A program made the position numbers and the translations under genes. The notes beneath the pieces were generated by a model, which saw nothing but the letters and a program-made list of their open reading frames with translations, had not been told where the DNA came from and ran no database searches. From the NCBI RefSeq assembly GCF_946480305.1, contig NZ_CAMLJQ010000005.1, positions 124,001-188,000 of the forward strand: DNA of 64,000 bases, read 5' to 3'. Positions within the stretch are counted from its first letter, which is position 1; every line of letters starts with the position of its first letter. Below are positions 1 to 8,240 of the stretch, one piece after another. Source of the DNA: an uncultured Caldimonas sp. Lineage in GTDB: Bacteria > Pseudomonadota > Gammaproteobacteria > Burkholderiales > Burkholderiaceae.

Positions 1-1
1 A

Positions 2-679
2 GGCGACCACCGCAGCCTGATCGTCGCCTTCTTCATCGTGCTGCCGGTGCAGTACTACCTGGTGGGGGCGCGCCACTTCGACCTGTTCTCGGTGTTCGTG
101 CCGGTCTATGTGTTCTTCGCGATCCCTGTGATCAGCGCACTGGCCAACGACCCGGAGCGCTTCCTGGAGCGCAACTCGAAGATCCAGTGGGGCATCATGG
201 TCTGCGTCTATGGCTTGAGTCATGCGCCCGCGTTGTTGCTGCTCGATTTCCCCAAATACGAGGGGCGCGGCGCCTTCCTGCTGTTCTTCCTCGTGATGGT
301 CGTGCAATCGTGCATGGTGCTGCAGGCGTACGTCGCGCGACACTACTCGCTGAAAGCCGTGGCCCCGCGCATCAGCGCCTCGTTCTCGTGGCGCGGTGCG
401 GCGAATGGCGTGCTCGGCGGCAGCGTGATCGGCGCCTTCCTCTACTGGGTCACCCCGTTCAAGGCGGGGCAGGCCTTCGCGATGGCCTTGATCGCCTGTG
501 CCGCCGGCACGTTCGGCCACTTCGTGATGAAAGCGTTGAAGAAGGATGCGGGCGTGCACTACTGGGGCAATGAGGGCCGGATGGTGACCGGCGCGGTGGG
601 CCTGCTCGACCGCGTGGCGGCGATCAGCTTTGCGGCGCCGGTGTTCTTCCATTCTGTGCGTTGGTACTTCGAGTTGTGA
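2..679 (+). CDS. CdsA-family phosphatidate cytidylyltransferase, 3' part
   Basis: The open frame runs in from the left edge, so the N-terminus is missing and 225 residues are visible. It is strongly hydrophobic, with about six membrane-spanning stretches. Near the C-terminus the segment with KKDAG followed by GAVGLLDR resembles the CTP-transferase signature (Lys-Lys-Asp ... Asp-Arg) of CDP-diglyceride synthases. The family makes CDP-diacylglycerol from phosphatidate and CTP in the inner membrane. The match to the signature is loose (no His-Gly-Gly before the Asp-Arg), so this is probably a YnbB-like paralogue rather than the housekeeping CdsA. That distinction is inference. An intergenic repeat follows the stop codon. 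Confidence 0.7.
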   Translation, partial: GDHRSLIVAFFIVLPVQYYLVGARHFDLFSVFVPVYVFFAIPVISALANDPERFLERNSKIQWGIMVCVYGLSHAPALLLLDFPKYEGRGAFLLFFLVMVVQSCMVLQAYVARHYSLKAVAPRISASFSWRGAANGVLGGSVIGAFLYWVTPFKAGQAFAMALIACAAGTFGHFVMKALKKDAGVHYWGNEGRMVTGAVGLLDRVAAISFAAPVFFHSVRWYFEL

Positions 680-684
680 TGACC

Positions 685-758
685 CACCCCCGAAGCGGCT
701 TCGCCGCTCCCCCTCAAGGGGGCGGCACCAGTGGCCCGGCAGAGCCGGTTCCACGGTG
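685..758 (+). repeat. Intergenic hairpin repeat, copy A
   Basis: A 74-bp sequence starting CACCCCC, containing AGCGGCTTCGCCGCT and CCCCCTCAAGGGGG hairpins, and ending in a GAGCCGGTTCC...CGGTG segment. A clearly homologous copy lies on the opposite strand at 26890-26961, with blocks such as AGCCGGTTCC identical. It sits just after a stop codon and before ruvC, so it may also end transcription. It has no T-tract. The copies imply a dispersed genomic repeat. Confidence 0.7.
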
Positions 759-820
759 CCTGCTCGGATTCTTGGCCGCGGCGCGCCGGATGCGGTGCTT
801 CATTCCAGCGAAGGCGTGAG

Positions 821-1372
821 ATGCGAGTCCTCGGCATTGATCCGGGCTTGCAAACCACGGGCTTTGGTCTGGTGGACGTGGAGGGCTCACACTTGCACTA
901 CGTGGCGAGCGGCACGATCAAGACGCGCGACGCGGCGCAGGGCGATCTGCCCGGGCGGTTGAAGATCATCTTCGACGGCGTGCGGGAGGTGGTGGGCCGC
1001 TACACGCCCACGGTGGCGTCGGTGGAGATCGTGTTCGTCAACGTCAACCCGCAGTCGACGCTGCTGCTGGGGCAGGCGCGCGGCGCGGCGCTGGCGGGGC
1101 TGGTGAGTTGCGAACTGGCGGTCAACGAGTACACCGCGCTGCAGATGAAGAAGGCGATCACCGGTCACGGGCTGGCGCGCAAGGAGCAGATCCAGGAGAT
1201 GGTGGCGCGGCTGCTGAAGTTGCCGGGGCTGCCCAGCAAGGATGCGGCAGATGCGCTGGGGATCGCGATCTGCCACGCGCATGCGGGCAGTTCGTTCGCC
1301 GCGGTCGCCAAGGCGGGCGGTACGTTGAACCGCCGCACGCATGCGCAGTACAAGGGCGGGCGCTCGTACTGA
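821..1372 (+). CDS. ruvC: Holliday junction endodeoxyribonuclease RuvC
   Basis: 183 residues, normal for RuvC. The protein begins [10 protein letters not shown], placing the first catalytic aspartate at residue 7. A conserved glutamate (about residue 69, SVEIVF) and the C-terminal [15 protein letters not shown] block carry the other metal-binding acidic residues. The dimer resolves Holliday junctions made by RuvAB during recombinational repair. A longer in-frame extension upstream exists, but the start at 821 is the one that begins with the family's N-terminus. ruvA and ruvB are not next to it here. Confidence 0.97.
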   Translation: MRVLGIDPGLQTTGFGLVDVEGSHLHYVASGTIKTRDAAQGDLPGRLKIIFDGVREVVGRYTPTVASVEIVFVNVNPQSTLLLGQARGAALAGLVSCELAVNEYTALQMKKAITGHGLARKEQIQEMVARLLKLPGLPSKDAADALGIAICHAHAGSSFAAVAKAGGTLNRRTHAQYKGGRSY

Positions 1373-1438
1373 AGTGCCCCCAGGCCTGCCTTGGGGCGGC
1401 CTTGCGTTGACTTGAGAGGCGCCGGCTTCAGGCAATCG

Positions 1439-2638
1439 TCACTTCACCGCAGCACCTTCCGTGAACCACCGCCCGATCAGGGCACGCTCTTCGTCGGTCA
1501 TGCCGGTTGCGTTGTTGAGCGGCATGGTCCGCTGAACAACGGACTGCTGGTACACCGCCTGCGCATGGCGCGCGAGCAGGTCGGACGTGTGCAAGGCCAC
1601 GTTCTTGTTCTGCAATTCGGCGTTGTGGCACATCGCGCAGCGTTGGTCGACCACCGCGCGCACCTGCGCATAGGTCACGGGGGTGGCGTCTGCAGCAGCG
1701 GCGCCGCGCCGCTCGGGCATGAGCCACACGGCGACCGCCACGAGCAACACCGCACCGGCCAACGCAGCCTGCCAAGGCGGGCGCGCCCCCTGCACGCGCG
1801 CAAGATGGCGCGCGACGAAGAAGTGCCGGATCAACGCGCCTGCCAGCATCACGAGCACCAGCACGAGCCAGTTGTGCTCGTGGCCATACGCAAAGCCGTA
1901 GTGGTTGCTGAGCATCGAGAACAGCACCGGCAGCGTGAAGTAGGTGTTGTGCACGCTGCGCTGCTTGCCGCGCTTGCCATGGATGGGGTCGACCGGCAGG
2001 CCGGCTTTCATCTGCGCGATCACCTTGCGCTGGCCGGGAATGATCCAGAAGAACACGTTGGCGCTCATTGCGGTGGCGATCATTGCGCCGACCAGCAGGA
2101 ACGCCGCCCGACCCGCAAACAGCTGGCACGCCAGCCATGAAGCGAACACGATGACGGCGAACACGCTCGCGCCGACGATCAGGTCGCCCTTCTCGCGCTG
2201 GCCGAACACACGGCAAATCGCGTCGTAGACCAGCCAGAACACCACAAGGAAGGCGAGCGCTGCCGCCACCGCGGCGCCGGCCGACCAGTCGTGCACGCTC
2301 TTGTCGACGAGGAAGGTACCGGCGTTGAACAGATACAGCACGGTGAAGAGGCCGAACCCCGTCAGCCAAGTCGAATAGCTCTCCCAGTAGAACCAGTGCA
2401 GGTGCTCGGGCAACTGCTTCGGCGCCACCAGGTATTTCTGCGGGTTGTAGAAGCCGCCGCCGTGCACGGCCCACAGCTCGCCATCCACGCCCTTGGCCTT
2501 GAGATCCGGCGCGGTTGGCGGCGTGAGGCTGTTGTCGAGGAAGACGAAGTAGAACGAGGAGCCGACCCACGCGATCGCGGTGATCACGTGCGCCCATCGC
2601 AGCAGCAGGTTGGCCCAGTCGAGCAGGTATGCGTCCAT
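1439..2638 (-). CDS. puuD: Membrane urate hydroxylase PuuD
   Basis: 399 residues with about eight transmembrane helices in the N-terminal part (starting MDAYLLDWANLLLRW) and a C-terminal cytochrome c domain. The heme motif CAMCH is at residues 334-338 and a likely axial methionine is near residue 372 (TMPLNN). This fits PuuD, the integral-membrane, cytochrome-linked enzyme that oxidises urate to 5-hydroxyisourate without making H2O2, passing electrons to the respiratory chain. Its neighbours are uraH upstream on the same strand and the divergent puuE/uraD-allC genes, so the next enzymes are all present. Confidence 0.93.
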   Translation of the reverse strand: MDAYLLDWANLLLRWAHVITAIAWVGSSFYFVFLDNSLTPPTAPDLKAKGVDGELWAVHGGGFYNPQKYLVAPKQLPEHLHWFYWESYSTWLTGFGLFTVLYLFNAGTFLVDKSVHDWSAGAAVAAALAFLVVFWLVYDAICRVFGQREKGDLIVGASVFAVIVFASWLACQLFAGRAAFLLVGAMIATAMSANVFFWIIPGQRKVIAQMKAGLPVDPIHGKRGKQRSVHNTYFTLPVLFSMLSNHYGFAYGHEHNWLVLVLVMLAGALIRHFFVARHLARVQGARPPWQAALAGAVLLVAVAVWLMPERRGAAAADATPVTYAQVRAVVDQRCAMCHNAELQNKNVALHTSDLLARHAQAVYQQSVVQRTMPLNNATGMTDEERALIGRWFTEGAAVK

Positions 2639-2771
2639 GCGTGAACTCTCTTGTCGGCCCGGGCTGGCACCCGGGGCCGGTTCACCTTACCACTGCGGGC
2701 TCTGTAAGGAGGACCGTCGCAAACCGGCCATCGGCCGGGCTCCGCGGCGACGTGCAGATGAAGGCGGCGCG

Positions 2772-3125
2772 TCAGCTCCCCCGGTAGGTGGAATAAGCCC
2801 ACGGGCTCGCGAGCAGCGGCACGTGGTAGTGCTGCGTGGCATCTGCGATGCCGAAGTCGAGCGGCACCGTGTCAAGGAATGCCGGGTCTGGAATCGCGAC
2901 GCCTCGCGCTCGGAAATACGCCGCCACCTCGAACACCAGCCGATATCGCCCTGGCTGGAAGGCTTCCCCCTCCAGCAGCGGAGCGTCGGCCCGGCCATCG
3001 GCATTGAGCGCGAGCGACTTCAGCTCGCAGGCATCGGTGCCCTGAAGCCGGTACAGCCGCACCTGCATGCCGGCCGCGGGGCAACCGTGCATCGTGTCGA
3101 GGACGTGTGTGGTGAGTCTGCCCAT
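2772..3125 (-). CDS. uraH: 5-hydroxyisourate hydrolase (transthyretin-like)
   Basis: 117 residues starting MGRLTTHVLDTMHG, which fits the conserved N-terminus of HIU hydrolases, and ending in YRGS, the diagnostic C-terminal tetrapeptide of the transthyretin-like enzymes. It hydrolyses 5-hydroxyisourate, the PuuD product, to OHCU. An ATG 17 codons upstream would add a non-conserved extension, so 3125 is preferred. It lies 133 bp upstream of puuD on the same strand. A palindromic site about 53 bp upstream is shared with the divergent GntR gene. Confidence 0.95.
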   Translation of the reverse strand: MGRLTTHVLDTMHGCPAAGMQVRLYRLQGTDACELKSLALNADGRADAPLLEGEAFQPGRYRLVFEVAAYFRARGVAIPDPAFLDTVPLDFGIADATQHYHVPLLASPWAYSTYRGS

Positions 3126-3177
3126 GGTGATCGTGGTGCGAATGCGTTGCACGAATCTCTTTGCGGATGGCGGCAAA

Positions 3178-3199
3178 GTGTATACAGTTTCGCGTACAC
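3178..3199. promoter_or_regulatory. Putative GntR operator between uraH and gntR
   Basis: The perfect 8-bp palindrome TGTATACA (3179-3186) is nested in a wider imperfect repeat GTGTA...TACAC spanning this interval. It lies in the short divergent intergenic region between uraH and the GntR-family gene. TGTATACA-like cores are typical for FadR/FCD-subfamily GntR proteins. Binding is inferred, not shown. Confidence 0.5.
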
Positions 3200-3230
3200 A
3201 TCAAGCACCGAATTGTTCTCACCTCACCGC

Positions 3231-3959
3231 ATGGCCCGGTCGCCTTCCCCACGTTCTGCTGCCAAGCGGGCGGTTTCAGCGCCGGCCGAGGGCGGTGGCA
3301 ACACCACGCAGCGCATCGTCGAGTCGATCACGACGGCCATCGTCGAACGTCGCCTGATGCCCGGCACCAAGCTTGCCGAACAGAAGATCGCCGACATCTT
3401 CAAGGTGTCGCGCACGGTGGTGAGGCAGGCGCTGAACCAGCTCAGCCGCGACAAGCTCGTCACGCTCGAGCCCGCGCGTGGTGCTTTCGTCGCGCGGCCG
3501 AGCGTCGACGAGGCGCGCCAGGTGTTCGAGGTGCGCAACATGCTCGAAGCGGTGATGGTGCGCCGGCTCGCAGCCAGCATCACGCCGCCGCAAGTGGCGC
3601 AATTGCGCGATCACCTGAAGCGCGAGCAGGCGGCGGTGCGGCGCACCGACGTGCCGGGCCGTACCCGGCTGCTGGCGGACTTCCACGTCGTGCTCGCCCG
3701 CCTGCTCGGCAACGAGGTGCTGGCCGAGATGCTGCAGGACCTCGTCTCGCGCAGTTCGCTGATCTCGCTGATGTACCAGTCTGCGCATTCAGCCGAGCAT
3801 TCCTTCGAAGAGCACGTCGCGATCGTCGACGCGCTGGAGCGCGGCGACGCCCGTGCTGCCGTGCGCCTGATGGAAAGCCATCTGGACAACGTCGAGCGCA
3901 ACCTCAGGCTCGACCCGCGCATGCCGGATCTCGAAACCGCCCTCACCGAAAGCCTGTGA
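3231..3959 (+). CDS. GntR family (FCD) transcriptional regulator of urate catabolism
   Basis: 242 residues. Residues ~25-90 form the winged helix-turn-helix (PGTKLAEQKIADIFKVSRTVVRQAL, described in part), followed by an all-helical FCD ligand-binding domain that includes the conserved FH and EH metal-site histidines. It is divergent from uraH/puuD and 7 bp before puuE, so it likely represses or activates the urate genes in response to a purine-derived ligand. The start at 3231 is preferred because the upstream reading frame runs antisense through uraH. The ligand is unknown. Confidence 0.88.
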   Translation: MARSPSPRSAAKRAVSAPAEGGGNTTQRIVESITTAIVERRLMPGTKLAEQKIADIFKVSRTVVRQALNQLSRDKLVTLEPARGAFVARPSVDEARQVFEVRNMLEAVMVRRLAASITPPQVAQLRDHLKREQAAVRRTDVPGRTRLLADFHVVLARLLGNEVLAEMLQDLVSRSSLISLMYQSAHSAEHSFEEHVAIVDALERGDARAAVRLMESHLDNVERNLRLDPRMPDLETALTESL

Positions 3960-3966
3960 ACAGCCC

Positions 3967-4908
3967 ATGAGCCGCTACCCCCGCGACCTGATCGGATACG
4001 GAGAGCACCCGCCGCACGCACAGTGGCCCGGACAGGCCCGCATCGCGGTGCAGTTCGTCCTCAACTACGAGGAAGGTGCAGAGAACTCCGTGCTGCATGG
4101 CGATGCCGGCAGCGAACAGTTCCTCAGCGAGATGTTCAATCCCGCCGCCTACCCCGCACGGCACCTGAGCATGGAGTCGATCTACGAGTACGGCTCGCGT
4201 GCAGGCGTGTGGCGCATCCTGCGTGAGTTCGAGCAGCGCGCGCTGCCGCTCACGGTGTTCGGCGTGTCGATGGCGCTGGAGCGGCACCCCGAGGTGACGC
4301 GCGCTTTCGTCGAACTGGGCCACGAGATCGCCTGCCACGGCTGGCGCTGGATCCATTACCAAAGCACGGACGAAGACACTGAACGTGCACACCTGCGCCG
4401 CGGCGTCGAGATCATCGAACGCCTGACCGGCGAGCTGCCACTCGGTTGGTACACCGGCCGTGACAGCCCCAACACGCGCCGACTGGTGGTCGAGCATGGT
4501 GGCTTCGACTACGACAGCGACTACTACGGCGACGACCTGCCCTTCTGGCTGCAGGTGAAGTGCGCCGACGGCACGCTGGCGCCGCATCTCGTCGTGCCCT
4601 ACACGCTGGACGCAAACGACATGCGCTTTTCGCTGCCGCAGGGCTACTCGCACGGCGACGACTTCTACACCTACCTGCGTGACACCTTCGACGTGCTCTA
4701 TGCCGAAGGCAGCGAGGCGCCAAAGATGATGTCGATCGGCATGCACTGTCGCTTGCTCGGCCGGCCGGGGCGCTTCAAGGCGCTGCAGAAGTTTCTCGAT
4801 CACGTCGAGTCGCACGACCGGGTGTGGGTCGCGCGCCGCATCGACATCGCGCGGCACTGGAAACAGGTGCATCCGTTCGACGCAACAACAGCCTTCATCT
4901 GGGAGTGA
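3967..4908 (+). CDS. puuE: Cofactor-independent allantoinase PuuE
   Basis: 313 residues of the polysaccharide-deacetylase-like fold. It begins MSRYPRDLIGYGEHPPHAQWPG, close to known PuuE N-termini, with HGWRWIHY and WYTGRDSPNTRRL blocks typical of this allantoinase type. It hydrolyses S-allantoin to allantoate and is unrelated to metal-dependent AllB. It lies between the GntR gene and the uraD-allC fusion (2 bp gap), and so is surely co-transcribed with them. Confidence 0.93.
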   Translation: MSRYPRDLIGYGEHPPHAQWPGQARIAVQFVLNYEEGAENSVLHGDAGSEQFLSEMFNPAAYPARHLSMESIYEYGSRAGVWRILREFEQRALPLTVFGVSMALERHPEVTRAFVELGHEIACHGWRWIHYQSTDEDTERAHLRRGVEIIERLTGELPLGWYTGRDSPNTRRLVVEHGGFDYDSDYYGDDLPFWLQVKCADGTLAPHLVVPYTLDANDMRFSLPQGYSHGDDFYTYLRDTFDVLYAEGSEAPKMMSIGMHCRLLGRPGRFKALQKFLDHVESHDRVWVARRIDIARHWKQVHPFDATTAFIWE

Positions 4909-4910
4909 GC

Positions 4911-6680
4911 GTGCTGACGCTGGAACGACTCAATGCAGCGGCGCCGGACGAATTCGTCGCGCTGCTGGACGGCACCTATGAACACTCGCCCTGGGTGGCG
5001 CAGGAAGCGGTGTCGAAGCGGCCTTTCCGCACGCTGGCACAGCTCAAGCGCGCACTGGTCGAATCGGTACGCGAAGGCGGCCGGGAGCGGCAGTTGGCGC
5101 TGATCCGTGCCCACCCCGAGCTGGCCGGCAAGGCCGCCATCGCGGGGCAGTTGACGGCCGAGTCCACCGGCGAACAGTCGCGCGCCGGCCTGACGCACTG
5201 CACGCCCGAAGAGTTCGATCAACTGCAGCGCCTGAACGCCAGCTACAACGCCAGGTTCGGCTGGCCCTTCATCCTGGCCGTGCGCGGCCCCCGGGGCACC
5301 GGCCTCACGCGCCGCGAGATCATCGCGACCTTCGAGCGCCGGCTGGCGAATCACCCGGAGATTGAATTCGCCGAATGCCTGCGCAACATCCACCGCATCG
5401 CCGAGATCCGGCTGAACGACAAGTTCGGTGCGGTGCCGACGCAAGGCCTGCAGGTCTGGGACTGGGCCGAGGCGCTCGCGCAGCACAGCGACCCCGGCTA
5501 TGCCGAGCACGGCCAGCTCACGGTGACCTACCTGACCGACGCGCACCGCGCCTGTTCCCGCCAGCTCCGGGAATGGATGCACGCGTGCGGTTTCGATGAC
5601 GTGCACGAGGACGCGGTGGGCAACGTCGTCGGCCGCTACCACGGCACCGACCCGGCCGCGAAGATGCTGCTGACCGGCTCGCACTACGACACGGTGCGCA
5701 ACGGCGGCAAGTACGACGGCCGGCTGGGCATTCTCGTGCCCATGGCTTGCGTGCAGACGCTGCACGCGCAAGGGCGGCGGCTTCCCTTCGGCATCGAGGT
5801 GGTGGGCTTCGCCGAAGAGGAAGGCCAGCGCTACAAGGCCACCTTCCTCGGCTCGGGTGCACTGATCGGCCAGTTCGATCCGCGCTGGCTCGAGCAGGTG
5901 GACGCGCAGTGCATCACGATGCGCGAAGCGATGCAGAGTGCAGGCCTGCGCCCCGAGGACATTGCGCTGCTGAAACGCGACCCGGCGCGCTATCACGGCT
6001 TCGTCGAAGTACACATCGAACAGGGCCCGGTGCTCGACGAGCTGGACCTGCCGCTGGGCATCGTGACCTCCATCAATGGCGGGGTGCGCTACCTCGGCGA
6101 GGTGACCGGCACGGCCAGCCACGCCGGCACCACGCCGATGGGCCGCCGACGCGACGCCGCCGCCACCGTGGCCGAGTTGTGCCTGTACGTGGAGCGTCGC
6201 GCCGCCGAGGATGGCGATTCGGTCGGCACCGTGGGCATGCTCGAGGTGCCGAACGGCTCCATCAACGTCGTGCCCGGACGGTGTCGCTTCAGCCTCGACC
6301 TGCGCGCACCGACCGATGCGCAACGCGACCGCCTCGTCGCCGACGTGCTCGCCGAACTGGCCCGCATCTGCGAACGGCGAGGCGTGCAGTACCGGGCGGA
6401 AGAAGCGATGCGCGCCGCAGCGGCACCGAGCCACCCCGCATGGCAGGCGCGCTGGGAGCACGCCGTGTCCGCCCTCGGGCTGCCGCTGCACCACATGCCC
6501 AGCGGCGCCGGCCACGACGCGATGAAGCTGCACGAGGTGATGCCGCAGGCCATGCTGTTCGTACGCGGCGGCAACGCCGGCATCAGCCACAACCCGTTGG
6601 AAACCATCACCGCCGACGATGCCCAGCTGTGCGTCGACGCCTTCAGCCACTTGCTGGCACAACTGGCGGAGCACCCATGA
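4911..6680 (+). CDS. Fused OHCU decarboxylase / allantoate amidohydrolase
   Basis: 589 residues from a GTG start two bases after puuE. Residues ~1-165 are an OHCU decarboxylase (UraD) with the catalytic-region HPELAGKA motif and the C-terminal helices ending near NDKFG. Residues ~175-589 are an M20-type allantoate amidohydrolase (AllC) with metal-site motifs GSHYDTV, AEEEGQRY, VHIEQGPVL and GAGHDAM. The first domain forms S-allantoin from OHCU and the second cleaves allantoate to ureidoglycine, CO2 and ammonia. The two steps are not consecutive: PuuE acts between them. No internal stop or frameshift is seen. The start of the M20 part shows no separate ribosome site. Confidence 0.93.
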   Translation: MLTLERLNAAAPDEFVALLDGTYEHSPWVAQEAVSKRPFRTLAQLKRALVESVREGGRERQLALIRAHPELAGKAAIAGQLTAESTGEQSRAGLTHCTPEEFDQLQRLNASYNARFGWPFILAVRGPRGTGLTRREIIATFERRLANHPEIEFAECLRNIHRIAEIRLNDKFGAVPTQGLQVWDWAEALAQHSDPGYAEHGQLTVTYLTDAHRACSRQLREWMHACGFDDVHEDAVGNVVGRYHGTDPAAKMLLTGSHYDTVRNGGKYDGRLGILVPMACVQTLHAQGRRLPFGIEVVGFAEEEGQRYKATFLGSGALIGQFDPRWLEQVDAQCITMREAMQSAGLRPEDIALLKRDPARYHGFVEVHIEQGPVLDELDLPLGIVTSINGGVRYLGEVTGTASHAGTTPMGRRRDAAATVAELCLYVERRAAEDGDSVGTVGMLEVPNGSINVVPGRCRFSLDLRAPTDAQRDRLVADVLAELARICERRGVQYRAEEAMRAAAAPSHPAWQARWEHAVSALGLPLHHMPSGAGHDAMKLHEVMPQAMLFVRGGNAGISHNPLETITADDAQLCVDAFSHLLAQLAEHP

Positions 6681-7903
6681 CCGACCGCTACCAGCAGATC
6701 GACGCCTGGATCGACGCTCACTTCGACGAGGAGGTTCGCTTCCTGCAGGAACTGGTGCGCGTGCCCACCGATACGCCGCCGGGCAACAACGCGCCACATG
6801 CCGAGCGAACCGCGGAGCTGCTGCACGGCTTCGGCCTCGCAGCAGAAAAACACCCGGTGCCCCCCGAAACGGTGCACGCCCACGGGCTGCAGTCGATCAC
6901 CAATCTCATCGTGCGGCGGCACTATGGTGCCGGCCCCACGATCGCCCTCAATGCGCACGGCGACGTGGTGCCACCCGGCGAAGGCTGGACGCACGACCCG
7001 TATGGCGGCGAGGTGGTCGACGGCAAGCTCTACGGCCGGGCGGCTGCCGTCAGCAAGAGCGACTTCGCGACCTACACCTTCGCCGTGCGCGCACTCGAAT
7101 CGCTGCGTGCGCCGTTGCGGGGGAGCGTCGAGCTGCACTTCACCTACGACGAAGAATTCGGCGGCGAACTCGGGCCTGGCTGGCTGCTCGCGCGCGGCCT
7201 GACTCACCCCGACCTGCTCATCGCCGCCGGCTTCAGCCACGAGGTCGTGACCGCACACAACGGCTGCCTGCAAATGGAGGTGACCGTGCATGGTCGCATG
7301 GCGCATGCCGCGATCCCTCATACCGGCATCGACGCGTTGCAAGGCGCCGTGACCTTGCTCAATGCACTCTATGCCCGCAACGAGGTCTACCGCCACACGC
7401 TGTCGCAGGTGCCGGGCATCCGCCATCCGTACCTCAACGTGGGTCGCATCGAAGGCGGGACGAACACCAACGTCGTGCCGGGCAAGGTCAGCTTCAAGCT
7501 CGACCGACGGATGATTCCCGAAGAGGTGCCGGCCGAGGTCGAGGTCGAGTTGCGTCAGGTGATCGCCGAGGCGGCGGCCGGCGTGCCGGGCATTACCGTG
7601 GAGATCCGCCGCCTGCTGCTGGCGCACCCGCTGAAGCCGCTGCCCGGCAACGGCCCCCTCGTCGAAGCGCTGCAACGCCATGGGGAAGCGGTGTTCGGCC
7701 ATAAGCCGCCGACGATGGGCACGCCCCTCTATACCGACGTGCGCCTCTATTGCGAGCGCGGCATCCCGGCGGTGATCTACGGGGCGGGCCCGCGCACCGT
7801 GCTCGAATCGAACGCCAAGCGTGCCGACGAGCACCTGGTGCTGGAGGACCTGCGTGGGGCGACGAAGGTCGTTGCACGCAGCCTGCTCGACCTGCTGACC
7901 TGA
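6677..7903 (+). CDS. M20 family metallohydrolase of the urate operon
   Basis: 408 residues, overlapping the previous gene by ATGA. It is M20-like: NAHGDVVPPGEGW carries the first metal histidine and aspartate, TYDEEFGGELG the catalytic glutamate region, and GTNTNVVPG the dimerisation-domain loop. The usual metal-bridging aspartate (as in GRGAxDMKG) is not at its normal place. The segment reads YGRAAAVSKSD, with an aspartate four residues later. Position in the operon suggests action on a urate-pathway intermediate such as ureidoglycine or ureidoglycolate, but a general N-acyl amino acid or peptide hydrolase is equally possible. Confidence 0.8.
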   Translation: MTDRYQQIDAWIDAHFDEEVRFLQELVRVPTDTPPGNNAPHAERTAELLHGFGLAAEKHPVPPETVHAHGLQSITNLIVRRHYGAGPTIALNAHGDVVPPGEGWTHDPYGGEVVDGKLYGRAAAVSKSDFATYTFAVRALESLRAPLRGSVELHFTYDEEFGGELGPGWLLARGLTHPDLLIAAGFSHEVVTAHNGCLQMEVTVHGRMAHAAIPHTGIDALQGAVTLLNALYARNEVYRHTLSQVPGIRHPYLNVGRIEGGTNTNVVPGKVSFKLDRRMIPEEVPAEVEVELRQVIAEAAAGVPGITVEIRRLLLAHPLKPLPGNGPLVEALQRHGEAVFGHKPPTMGTPLYTDVRLYCERGIPAVIYGAGPRTVLESNAKRADEHLVLEDLRGATKVVARSLLDLLT

Positions 7904-8240
7904 CGCGGGGTCAGACCTGCCGCTCGCTGAGCGCTGATCCGCGGCACCGCCCGCCGCATCACAGCACGACGCGCGGAGCGTGGTTCTGACCACCGGCGCG
8001 GGCCCGATATTTGCTGCTGGAGCATCCGGAAGCGAGTGAGCGCCAGCACCTTGCGCAGCGTCACCCCCTGTTTATTGGCCCCCCACCTTGGGGGTGGCCC
8101 GCACGCGGCGCGTGAACAGCCTGTTACGATCTCCCACGAGGAGAAGGAGTACACGGAAGCCGCATCGCCTCGCCTTGCATACGCATTCACTGCATTGCAA
8201 AGACCGTTGGAAGTTCCGTGCTCTACGAGCTTCGGCATCC
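7904..8240. other. Intergenic region before the GNAT/AsnB/ACP operon
   Basis: 337 bp without a convincing gene. A GC-rich hairpin (CCACC-TTG-GGGGTGG type, about 8083-8098) has no T-tract, and TTGCA...TGCAA arms lie near 8176-8201. The promoter of the downstream five-gene operon must lie here, but no clear -35/-10 pair stands out. No ribosome site is obvious before the first gene. Confidence 0.5.

Noticed and set aside
8079..8098. GC-rich CCACC-TTG-GGGGTGG hairpin, with a similar one near 41651-41668, as terminators or repeat copies
   Set aside because: There is no T-tract and too little shared sequence beyond the hairpin itself to call a repeat family.
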